This document shows positions 34,367-44,988 of a stretch of DNA of 64,000 bases, one piece after another. Positions within the stretch are counted from its first letter, which is position 1. Each line of letters starts with the position of its first letter. A model generated the notes under the pieces. That model saw only the letters and a program-made list of their open reading frames with translations, did not search any database and had not been told where the DNA came from. Where the stretch lies: assembly GCA_037501455.1 (NCBI GenBank), contig CM074856.1:16017001-16081000 (forward strand), in the 5' to 3' direction. The position numbers and the translations under genes were made by a program. The stretch is from Lantana camara (lineage: Eukaryota > Streptophyta > Magnoliopsida > Lamiales > Verbenaceae).

Positions 34367-35809
34367 ATGTCATCAGCGGGAGCAAACCAAAGCCCCGTAA
34401 GGGAAGAAGAAGGCATTATTGATCCCATGCAGATATCCCAAGAGGCCGAGTACAACGTAATGGTCCTTTGTTTTTTGTTTTCCGTTTTTGTTCTGGACTT
34501 GATACTATATACTCTTGTTTATATACTGTATTTTTGGTTGTTTATTTCGAAAGAATCTCTTAGTTGCTTAATCGATTGATTGAGTCGCGTACGCGATCAA
34601 AATGGCGCCTTTTATATATTTCAAATATTTTATATTTACAAACGGTATTTTGATACATTTCAGGAGTTTATAGATGATGAACAAACCGGAGATGAAGAAT
34701 CTGCAGAAGGGACCTTCTACATACGGAAAAATAGGAGTAAGCGAAGGCATTCGAACAATATGGGTATGATGGGGTTATTTGATGATGCGGAGGATGATGA
34801 CGAGGAGTTACAGGTAGGATATGAAGAAGAGGTCACCCGAAGCATTGATTTTTCAAAATTCAACATGCGCCCTTTCTGGGAAAGGTACTTCTTCTCTGCA
34901 ACTGTGAGGATCACAGTCCGGTCATCATGGGAGCGCCTTTCCCTAGTAAAAGAATTCCTTGAAGAGAACGAAATAAATTTCAGAGGAGTATTTAGAAAAT
35001 ATACCCAAGAGTTGCCTTCTGGTTGGAAGCGGTTTTCAGGCAGCCTCCTTCATTATCTTATGATGTACTCCCTACCCACCAAGAAAGAGCATTAGCTGTG
35101 GGTCTTGATAGGAGAAAAGCCAGTTAGGTTTGGCTTAAGGGAGTTTGCTCTTGTCACTGGGCTTTATTGTGGTGCTGGTAAGATGCCCGATAGAGCTGAT
35201 GAGTTGAGTGTTATAAATAATGCCGAGGATTTTCTTAAGAGGATCCTACAAAAGAAATGGAAATCCAAAGTGAAATATACTGAATTGGAAAAGTTATTAT
35301 TCAATAAAAAGATTGCGGTGGAGGATCGTTTGAAGATAGCTCATGTGCTTTTTGTACAAAACATTTTGCTGGGTATTGAAAAGGGAAGAGTTGTAAATAG
35401 GGATCATATTTGTTTTGCCAGTGATTTAGATTTTTTTTATTCATATCCTTGGGGACTATTGTCATTCAATGTGACAATGGCATCAATAAAAAAAAGGGAA
35501 AAGGATATTGCTAAATGGTTGCCCCCTACAGAAGATGACTCTAAAGTGAAGACCTTTCATGTTTCAGGTTTTCCATGGGCCTTGCAGGTGATTATGATCA
35601 TCATATTTCTCTGCAATTCAATTTTCTTAATCAGTTAAATCGCTCACGCGATTTGTTGAATCGCTCACTCGATTTTAATGAAACAAAATCTATAATACAT
35701 CTTTTTTGCTGTTTGTTCCTTTTAAGCGTGGGCTTATAAAATGTGCCCAACGATAGCAAGTTCTTATGGGGGCGGCCTAGTCCCTAAAGATTCCCACATG
35801 TCCAAACTG

Positions 35810-36285
35810 CCACTCCCCAGGATGTTCAGATGGCTGCACAGTAGAGGGAACCCAATTGATATTGAAGAACTGCGGCAAAAGATAAATAACCATGGACCTG
35901 AGGTTTGAACAAAATTTATATTATTTTCTTTGGCATGGATCACTGAATATCTTTAACATCTATTATTTTTTGATGTAACAGGATCAGGTACGTCCATTTT
36001 TGTTTCCCTCCAGCAGTGAAAAGAATATGAGTTATATCAGGGACCTTCCACTCCCCAGGATGTTCAGATGGCTGCACAGTAGAGGGAACCCAATTGATAT
36101 TGAAGAACTGCGGCAAAAGATAAATAACCATGGACCTGAGGTTTGAACAAAATTTATATTATTTTCTTTGGCATGGATCACTGAATATCTTTAACATCTA
36201 TTATTTTTTGATGTAACATGATCAGGTACGTCCATTTTTGTTTCCCTCCAGCAGTGAAAAGAATATGAGTTATATCAGGGACCTT
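35810..36285. repeat. 238-bp tandem duplication within the Ulp1-type gene
   Basis: 35810-36047 and 36048-36285 are the same apart from one base that I could find (aacag against aacat at the splice acceptor). The unit includes an exon end, an intron and the start of the next exon. Confidence 0.92.
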
Positions 36286-36626
36286 CATGAACAAACAAGT
36301 TTAGAAGAAGATGATGCACCCATTGATTATCTACATCAATGTTTAAAAGGGTGCACCCGTTTGATCATTGGGGATGAATTGCCCCCGAGAACAAATGCCC
36401 CTCCAGTCCAAGAAGATGATAATCTCATGAATTCTAACATGGATTGGTTGCCCTCACCATCACATCCAACTACATCACCACCTGCCGCTACAATTGATTG
36501 GGGAACCGCACCCCAACTGCCACAGCACCTGACACCCTACCCCCAAATGCCACATCACGATCACCTGCACCAGCTGCTGCATTGCAAATACCTTTTGAAA
36601 TTCAACAGTTTATACAGAAAGCGTAA

Positions 36627-36938
36627 GCTAATTCTGAATCTTTGAATGCAACTGTTGAGAAAATATGGCTGCATTTGGAGAAGGAAAAACAAGACCAAGC
36701 TGAAGCTAATTCTGAATCTTTGAATGCAACTATTGAGAAAATATAGCTGCATTTGGAGAAGGAAAAACAAGACCAAGCTGAAGCTAATTCTAGATCTTTG
36801 AATGCAACTGTTGAGAAAATATGGCTGCATTTGGAGAAGGAAAAACAAGACCAAGCTGAAGCTAATTCTGAATCTGTGAAGGCAACTGTTGAGAAAATAT
36901 GGCAGCATTTGGGGAAGGAAAAGCAAGACCAAGCAGGC
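36627..36938 (+). repeat. 78-bp repeat, four copies, coding for coiled coil
   Basis: Each 78-bp unit encodes 26 residues with the core ATVEKIWLHLEKEKQDQAEA. One unit has TAG in place of the Trp codon and the first unit is preceded by TAA. Confidence 0.88.
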
Positions 36939-38339
36939 CGTAGTGTAATGGTGCAGGAGGTTGAAGGGTCTAAACGTCAAAGACCAAAGAGAAATAAAAG
37001 AAGGCCCACATACCTCCTGTCGCCATATACGCAGCAACTTAAGAGGATTTGCACAGCTAGAGCCAGAGCTAGAGTCAAGGCTAAAGAAGCAACAACGGCT
37101 TTAACGGCTCAGCCCCAACTGCCTTGTCCGCAAACCGCAGAAACCATCTCTCAATCTCACAACAGATGGTTATCCAAAAATACGGACAAATCTGGTTCTA
37201 GCTACTTATACAACTGGGTTCTTAGTGCAGAGTCGGGAGACCGAATTCCTGGACAAAGTCAGGATTTCGACGCAGAATTCTTCCTAACCATCCTCAGAAA
37301 TGGGAAATGGTTGATATCCGAGGTAAACTTCTTATATAGTTTATGTTAGTCAATACATGTATGATCCTTGTTTTTATTGTTTTTATTTTGGTTCACTCGT
37401 TGCAGCATTTGGAAGAGTGTTTGGCCAATATAAGGCTTAAACAAAAAAGGCTCCCAGATCAATATGCTCAGGATTGTTTGGTCCTCGATGAGACTTTCTT
37501 CCAACATCTTAAAACGAATTATTATCTATCAAGGGGGCTCATTACAGAGGAAGATTCAATTGGTATTGGTGAAGATGGCAATATCATAATTACAAATAAG
37601 CCAAATACTGTTACCAATGCTCCGAGGGGAGCCAAAGCTGGAGTTAGGGTTGCTACCAAGAGTACCAAGGGTGTGAGGTCTGTGAATGTATCCAAAGAAG
37701 ACCTCCGGACTGCCTCGCATTCATTTGATGTGATGCGTAGGATCTGGAATAATCCCATCAAGTGGAAGGAGGACACTGTTCTGCCGTATACAACTGATTT
37801 TCTACCATTTTTGCATGGTCGTGCATGGGAAGGAGCTAATAAATTTTATGGCGTAGTCAACGTAGGAAATTGCCATTGGGTGGCCGTTGAGATTTTACCC
37901 CAAGAGGGAGTCATCAAAGTTTACGACAGCGGTAGTGGTTCCCTTGACCACAGGAATTACTAAATTGCTTTTAACCATCTGTGTGTTTTCTTTCCCAAAT
38001 TGTTGGCCCACACAGGAAAGTTCAGGCATTTAGGTGACAGCCTCAACCACATGTGGAAGTTGCAACTTGCTCCGTGTCCAAAAAATAAACGAAGGTACAT
38101 ATAAAATTTACTAACTTAAAAAATTTTTATTATATTTTTATTTAATTTCTATTTTTTTTTTTTTCAGTGGCGATTGTGGACTTTATTCCTTATATTACAT
38201 TGAGCTTCTCATGCGTGGGGAACCGATGGAAATTCTGGATGACGATAATACCTATTTTTTAAGGTTACGTTTAGCATCCGAAATAATTTTTGGAGTTGAT
38301 AAATACAATATTTAAGTTCCACAGTATGTATTCATAATA

Positions 38340-40410
38340 TTTATGTCCAATTCCTTAATGAATCGCGCGCGCTATTCTTCATCTACATCTAGTTATTTAT
38401 TTGATTTAAATATTTATAGATTTATTTTTACCCTAAAAATTTAATTAATCGCGCAAGCGATTCATCTACATGTAGTTATTTATTTGATTTAAATATTTAC
38501 CCTAAACCCTAAAAATTTGATATAGTCGAATGCATCTGCAAAGTACGAACCGAATAATATTGAATGCATGTAGCCCTAATTTTTTTCCTATAAAATGTAC
38601 AATTCCCTAATAAATCGCGCAAGCGATTTAATTAATCGCGCAAGCGATTCTTCATCTACTTCTAGTTATTTATTTTATTTAAATATTAATTATTTATTTT
38701 CAGTAATTAATCGATCGCGCGAGATTGATTCTTCTTCTAAATCGAAATATTTTTTTTAATTATTTAATCGTAATAATTAAATTGCTTGAGCGATTAAATC
38801 TATCGCGTGAGAGATTTAATGAATCGCGCAAATGGGATTATTTATTTTTTTAATTTAATGCATGTAACCCTAAATTTTTCTATAAATACTCCAATTACCT
38901 GTCACACCTTCCTTCAAGTAAAACCCTAGCCGCTTTCTCTCTCCCCTTCTTTCTTCTTCTTCTTCAACAGAGGCAGACGAACGCGAAAGCAAACCACCAG
39001 TGTCGGAGTTGAGCTTGGAGATGAAATATCGAGGATTGGGCTTCATGAATGATCTTAATACAATCCTTGATATTTCAACTTCAAGCTCCACTCCTGTTCT
39101 GGCTCAAACGCTATTTCAATCAAATTCGGCCCATTAAAGATGTGCAGACGACGTAAACAAATCACCATTTTGGAGCTTGGAGTTCTAGCGTTTACTGAAT
39201 GGGGTTTCATGAAGCTCAATAAGTACCTTGCTCATGAAGCCTAATCCTTAGATGCTCGACTTCAAGCCCCACTCCTGTGGTCTGGGTCAACTTCAAATAC
39301 ATGATGGTGATGCTGATATGGTATACTATCTAATAATCTATAGCAGCAAAAAGAAAAAAAATGTTGAAATTTGTATTTACATGTTTATTATTTTATTTAA
39401 TTTACAAGAAAAAAATTAAAATGTTGAAATTTGTATTTATGTGTTTATGATTTGAATTAATTTAGAAATAATTGAATGCATATATCCCTAATTGTTCATA
39501 TAAATAATTCAGTTCCCAAATAAATCGTGCACTCGATTTAATGAATCGCTCTTTGATTTTGTGCCTATATCCAATTATTTATTTTTTAAATGAATCGCTC
39601 ACTCGATTTATAGAATCGCTCCCTCGATTTTTGAGCTAAATGGGATTACTTAATTTTTTAAGTGAATCACGGACTCGATTTAATGAATCGCTCATTTGAT
39701 TTTGTGCCTACATCCAATTATTTATTTTTTAATTTTACCCTACACCCTAAATTTGATCTAATCGAATTCATTTTCCACTTACGAACCGAAAAATACTGAA
39801 TGCATGTAGCCCTGATTTTTCCTGTAAAAAAACCCAATTCCAAATAAATCGCGCAAGCGATTCTTCAGTTATATCTTGTTATTTATTTTATTTAAATATT
39901 ATTTTGATTTATCTTTACCCTAAACCCTAAATTTGATATAATCGAATTCATCATCGCGCAACCGATTTAATGAATCCCGCAAGCGATTCTTCATCTATAT
40001 CGATTTTTTTTTTTTTTTTTTTTATTTCACCCTACACCCTAAATTTGATATAATCGAATTCTAATTACGAACCGAAAAATACTGAATTCATGTAGCCCTA
40101 GTTTTTCCTATAAAAAACCCAATTCCAAATAAATCGCGCAAGCGATTCTTCATTTATATATTGTTATTTATTTTATTTAAATATTATTTTGATTTATTTT
40201 TACCCTAAACCCTAAATTTCATATAATCGAATTCATCATCGCGCAAGCGATTTAATGAATCCCGCAAGCGATTCTTCATCTATATCGAGTTATTATTATT
40301 TTTTTTTTCACCCTACACCCTAAATTTGACATAGATGAAGAATCGCTTGCGCGATTTATTTCGAGTTAATTATTTGATTTATTTTTTTACTAATCGCGCA
40401 ATTGATTTCA
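38340..40410. repeat. Right-hand motif array of MULE-2
   Basis: AATCGCGCAAGCGATT-type motifs are scattered in a background of 'ccctaaaccctaaatttgatataatcgaattc' phrases. Between about 39726 and 40330 a unit of about 300 bp is repeated twice. A separate stretch at 38880-39330 has two diverged copies of 'cttcaagctccactcctg' and a CTT-rich leader-like tract, but no frame I can recognise. Confidence 0.8.
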
Positions 40411-40612
40411 TGAATTGCTAGATTGATTGCATTGCCAAACCAATCATCATAGTATTGAATGCATTGCCAACCAATCGTCAAAATAATTAATGCATTGTCA
40501 ACCAAATTAATTGAATGCATGCAGCCCTAAATTAATTCTTTCTTTAAATAGTCCAATTACGAAGCTCATCCTCACAACATATCTCGTATGGTAGATTATT
40601 TTTATTGATTTA

Positions 40613-40716
40613 TATGTGCTTTAGCTCTCACGGATCTGTGCATTCCCAATATGTCCGTTCAATGGGCAGACTTGAGACAGTCTATGAACAGGTCGGTGAG
40701 AGCTATAGCACACTTA
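40613..40716. repeat. Short hairpin, MIR-like shape
   Basis: 'tgtgctttagctctcac' near 40615 pairs with 'gtgagagctatagcaca' near 40696; the whole stem is about 32 bp with a 40-base loop. Expression is unknown. Confidence 0.6.
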
Positions 40717-40943
40717 AATGAATCTAATCACAGCGCGCGATTCATTGAATTTAGTGATAAAAAGATTTTTTCAATAACTTGAATCGCGTGCTCGATTAAT
40801 GGAATCGCGCACTCGAATTTACTCAAGAAGCTGATCTACATTGTAAGTTCTATTAAATAATAGAGTACAACCTGATTTTGTCGGTTCAATTTCAATTTCT
40901 GCAACTTCCTTCCTCTATGCGTTGTTGTTGTCTTCAAACTCGA

Positions 40944-41030
40944 ATAAATAATACAGTTGATATTGATGATTCGGTGTTATGATACAAACACCGAACCATC
41001 AATACCACCATTATTATTTAAAGTTTGGCA
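40944..41030. repeat. Second short hairpin near the right end of MULE-2
   Basis: Arms of about 35 bp ('attgatgattcggtgtt' against 'aacaccgaaccatcaat') with a loop under 10 bases. It is immediately followed by GC-richer sequence and the subterminal region. Confidence 0.6.
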
Positions 41031-41310
41031 AGATCAATAAAAATGCTTTCCAAAGCAGCGGCGACGGCGACAAGAAGAGAGACAGATCTGGGGGATGTCG
41101 GCGAAGAAAATCGACGGGATAAGAGAGGAAGAGGAAAGGAAGGAAAAATGTTAGATTTAGGGTTTTTGATTTTGTTATAACTTATAAATTTATTTTATTT
41201 GCCAAAGGGCCCTTAAAGTTTCTTCCTTTTACAAAATTAGTTAATCGCAACTTGATTAGTATGTAAAGATGCCACGTCGGAAAATATTGGGGAAAGAAAA
41301 AGGGAAAAGA

Positions 41311-41367
41311 AATTGAGGGTTATATCCCTAAAAAAAGACTTGGGCGTCCCTTGGGGCCTAATTCTCT
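41311..41367 (-). repeat. MULE-2 right terminal inverted repeat
   Basis: Inverted partner of 20403-20461; the 11-bp target duplication follows at 41368-41378. Confidence 0.88.
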
Positions 41368-41723
41368 CATAGTTTCTACCCAAAACTTCTAATGCATACA
41401 CACGGAAGCAGTATAAATACAAAATTTAAAAATTCAATAAATAGCTACACTACGATTAATACATGACTGACTAAAATAAAGGAAACAATCGAGCAATTTC
41501 TAATGAATTTTGTCTCGCAAAGAATTTTCTGTAGAAACGATCTTTGATGAAGAAGGGAAAATGACTAGCGGAGAAATCATATTCACAAGTGACAAGAGTC
41601 GGTACAAGTGAGCAAACCTCCCACAAGGACAAGTGAGATTCAAACCTTATTACGGAGAATGAATCTATTCCGTGTCTAATAAAACCTCACACAATTTCAG
41701 TCATACAAGCCAATTAGCCAACA

Positions 41724-42080
41724 ATGGCAACTAAACGTGAATTAATATTTCTACTACTCTTCCCCACCCTTCTCCGAATCACCTCCGCCGGCGGAGGCCC
41801 CGTCGTCGGCGTCTACTGGGGCCAACACAAAAATGAGAGCACCCTCGCCGACTTATGCTCCACGGCTAAATATTCCTACGTCAACATCGGCTTTCTCACC
41901 ACTTTCGGCGGCGGCCAAACACCGGAACTCAACCTTGCCGGCCACTGCGATCCTCGAGCTCCAAACTCCTGCCGCTCCCTCGGCCACGAAATCCAAGCCT
42001 GCCAGAATAGCAACGTAACAGTCATGCTGTACATCAAAATAGTTGAGAGATACAAAAGCTTTTTACAAATAATGTTTTGA
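41724..42080 (+). pseudogene. Class III chitinase (GH18, hevamine-type) N-terminal fragment
   Basis: ATG at 41724, then a signal peptide of about 22 residues (ELIFLLLFPTLL…) and the GH18 class III start VVGVYWGQHKNESTLADLC, followed by YVNIGFLTTFGGG and LGHEIQACQNSNVTVML. The similarity ends at about 42025, where the family would continue into its SIGG region. The catalytic DxxDxDxE motif is missing. After that come a short unrelated stretch and non-coding TE sequence. The same strand carries a membrane-spanning kinase from 44989 on, so this may be the split ectodomain of a chitinase-like receptor kinase; equally it may be an independent truncated gene. Class III chitinases act on chitin outside the cell. 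Confidence 0.75.
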
Positions 42081-42295
42081 AACCGCACGATAGTTGCAGA
42101 AACGTTAATATCAATAGATCCATGATGAGGGTCGAGAGAAATTATAAAAGTAGTCAAATTGAATTAAGTATCAGCAATTACTTGGTTAGCACCAGAATAG
42201 TATAAATACCTCATTTCCTATGAGGAATATCAATTTTTACAAAGCAACATTTGTGAGAATTTTTTAAGTGAATTGCTATTCCCTTAAAACTTAGA

Positions 42296-43500
42296 GGAAA
42301 TTGTTATTTTGGTCCCATAAACTACCCTCTTTTTTATTTTGGTCCCAACCATTATTGATTTCTCAATTTCAATCCCATATTGTCTGATTTTTGGCAAGTT
42401 TAATCCCAACGTTAATTTACCGTCAATTACAAAGAAAAATAATTACAATTTACCCCGTTATAAAATATTTTATTTTCATTTAAGGCCCTACAAAAAAATT
42501 TAATATATTAGTTATTTTTCATTTAAAACAAAATAATATATTAATTTATATGAAAATAAAAAATCACTATATTAATATAATATGTATACAATATTTTTAT
42601 TACCATTACAAAATAGTTAAATAAAATTATTAATTTATAAAAAATTACTAAAATAAGTTACATAAAAATTATATATATATATATATACACATGTGATCAT
42701 ATTTTTAAAAAATTATATAATAACAACTCGAAGAAAATACGTCAATATTTATGTATATACATTTACATTATTACATATAATTAAAAAGATAAAATTTAAG
42801 AAAAAAAAAAAACCAATCACCCTCTCTCTCTCTTACTATATATATATATATATATATACATAACAATTCTTAAAAATAAAATATAAAATAAAATTAAAAC
42901 AAAAAAAAAAAGATAAAAGAAAACACATCAACACACACCCTCCCCCAACCCTCTACGCCCACACCAACCCCCACCCCCACCCCCACCCCACTCCCACAGG
43001 TGCAGTATTGCCGGAAAACCCAACACGCACAAAACCCCCTTCCCCCTTCTGCAAATCTGCCATGGAAAATTCGTGTGGCGGTGGATTTGGTAAGGTGGCG
43101 GTAGCAACTTGATGTGATAGTAGTGGTGGCTGTGGTGGAGATTTGTTGGGAGTGTGTTGGTATTGGTGGCGGAGCCTGCGATTTGCGAGGTAGGCGGCTT
43201 GATGTGACAGTGGCGGTAGCGGTGACTATTTGCTGTAGTGGTGGTGGCGGCGGCGATGGTATTTTTTGTTTTTGTTTTTTATTTTTTTTAATTTTTTTTT
43301 TTAAAAAAAAGTGGCCTTAATGCGTATGTATGTAATACTTTGGGGGTTTATATGGAAATAAATTATTTTGTAGAGGTCAAAATAATATTAGTTTTAACGG
43401 AATATTCTCTATGGGGTGAGATTTGCAAAAAAACGGACAATATGGGATTAAAATTGAGAAATCAGTAATGATTGGGATCAAAACTAAAATTGAGAAGTCA
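42296..43500. mobile_element. Non-coding TIR element with a CA/GT-rich core
   Basis: Left end 42296-42400 ('ttattttggtcccataaac', 'tttctcaatttcaatccc') is inverted and repeated at about 43427-43490 ('gggattaaaattgagaaatc'). The core has a C-rich tract at 42940-43010 and a GTGG-rich tract at 43075-43260. The right end is cut by the element at 43505. No transposase. Confidence 0.65.
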
Positions 43501-43504
43501 GTGG

Positions 43505-44117
43505 CGGTAATACCGACCGAACTGACCGAAACCGAAAATTCGGTACTAATTCGGTTCGGTATTCGGTATGACAATTTTAAAAATTTCGGTTTTCGGTTCG
43601 GTATCGGTAATTATGTGCGTTATACAGAACCGACCGAAATACCAAAATATATTTTTTTTAATATTTTACATATATATTTTTAGATATTATTATAATTTTT
43701 TATATACATATATAATATATTATATATTGATTCATATATAATATATTATATATCTTACTAGTAGGTGTACAATTATTTTTTTTTTAACTTTTTAACTCTT
43801 CAAAAATGTATTGAAACTTTTAATTCCGAAATCCCAATTTCTGTTCTATTAGTCATAATATGAAAATTAAGAGTTTGAGATTTGAAAGTTTAAAGTGTCA
43901 AATCTAAGAGTTCCGAGTGTTTCTGTGACATGAATTTTTTTTTCCTTTTTTTTTTAATTTTTATTTATATTTCGGTAATTCGGTATTATACCGAACCGTA
44001 CCGAAATAATTTCGGTAAAAACCAAACCGAACCGATAATTTCGGTTCGGTATTCGGTACGCGAAAATGGCGTACCGAAATTTCGGTTCGGTATGTACCGA
44101 ATGAACACCCCTACTTG
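43505..44117. mobile_element. CGGTTCGGT-type non-coding transposon fragment
   Basis: Many copies of TTCGGTTCGGTA in both orientations at 43505-43640 and 43970-44105, and an end 'tgtaccgaatgaacacccctac', the usual terminus of a widespread plant non-autonomous DNA element (read outward as TAGGGGTGTTCATTCGG). The left terminus is not present in that form. Confidence 0.6.
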
Positions 44118-44988
44118 ACACATATGTTGAAGGTGTATTGTATGTGACTTTTAGGAAACCATTCATGGTAGGAGCAATAGAAATTTTAAGGACATGGATT
44201 ACTCATGTCAATCCTCTGTTTTCATTATTATATTGAAGATTTTGTTTTATTATGATACGTATGTAATTACGATAGTATCGAATGAGAGACTTCGGAGTAG
44301 TCTGGGCTTAGAAATATAGGGAAGAAGGGAAGATTCCGGTAAGATCGACCGGCCGGAGAATTTGGGGAGGGAGAAAAAAGACTTGAGATATAGATTGGAA
44401 AATAGGAATTGTTATTCTGCTTTTTGATACTCGACACAAAAGCAACCCAACAATATATAAGTAAAAGTCATTAACCCTGCGGACTCCTAATTAAACATAA
44501 ATCCCCTAAAGCAAACTATCTTACGCCTAAAATAACTCTTAGGCTAATTAAATAAAAGACAACCTAATTCACTAGGAGTCTTGCATCAAAAGGAAACTAA
44601 CATAAATAAACCAATACTAACAACTGGCCACTAATGAACAACGTAATTAACGCATTACAAATTCTTCTTGCCACTTTGGTGCCTTAATCATCCTTCCACT
44701 TCTACGCGCCATTTCTCTGTTATCCATTTCTTCTTCTTCCACAACTGCTGCTTCAACCGTATCATATTAAATACTTTTGGAATTTCATCTATACTTGTGT
44801 TTTTCCAATTTTTCCTACCAAGAAGGATTGGCTTAACTTATTTAATTATGTTGTTGTAAACTCTCATATCTTATTTATGAGATATATGTAGATTAAACTT
44901 ACAAACAAATCAAACCTTCTTATATAGCGGGTTATTTTTCTTACATTTTTTCTGGGAGTTAACTTATTCGTGATATCATTTGTTCCAG
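44118..44988. other. Unassigned AT-rich sequence
   Basis: No gene recognised. Some of it may be intron of the chitinase/kinase gene. Diverged repeats of 'acttatttaa…tcttattt(a/g)' resemble the introns further on. Confidence 0.4.

Larger units (their letters stand above)
34367..38315 (+). pseudogene. DUF1985-Ulp1 cysteine protease gene carried by MULE-2
   Basis: Exons can be followed from the ATG at 34367 (34367-34456, then 34664-35587 and on to 38168-38315). The 34664-35587 exon matches the DUF1985 domain (FGLREFALVTGLYCG, then a stretch ending GFPWALQ). A coiled-coil section made of four 26-residue repeats lies at about 36627-36938, followed by a basic stretch. The C-terminal Ulp1-type protease has His in GNCHWVAVE, Asp in VYDSGSG, and Cys in SGDCGLYS after the last intron. 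Stops in frame: TAG 35093-35095, TAA and TAG in the coiled-coil repeats, and TAA 37961-37963. A 238-bp tandem duplication doubles one exon. Ulp1 enzymes remove SUMO. ULP-like genes inside MULEs are known (Kaonashi). All catalytic residues are still visible, so decay is recent. Confidence 0.85.
20403..41367 (+). mobile_element. MULE-2: giant nested MULE carrying transposase, GRF and DUF1985-Ulp1 genes
   Basis: Left end 20403-20461 and right end 41311-41367 are inverted complements over about 57 bp, including GGGACGCCCAAGTC. An 11-bp direct repeat, catagtttcta, flanks the element at 20392-20402 and 41368-41378. Inside, on the plus strand, are a MuDR-type transposase, a GRF zinc-finger gene and a DUF1985/Ulp1-protease gene, all decayed. 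The remaining space has dense copies of an AATCGC-N4-GCGATT motif. Removing the later insertions (21887-27514 and 31480-33426) leaves about 13.4 kb. The Ulp1 cargo resembles Kaonashi/KI-MULE elements, and short TIRs plus DUF1985 plus motif repeats recall VANDAL elements. Confidence 0.88.

Noticed and set aside
38500..40330. Interstitial telomere repeat (ccctaaaccctaaa)
   Set aside because: Only two to three units occur per place, and always within a longer repeated unit of about 300 bp; not a telomeric array.
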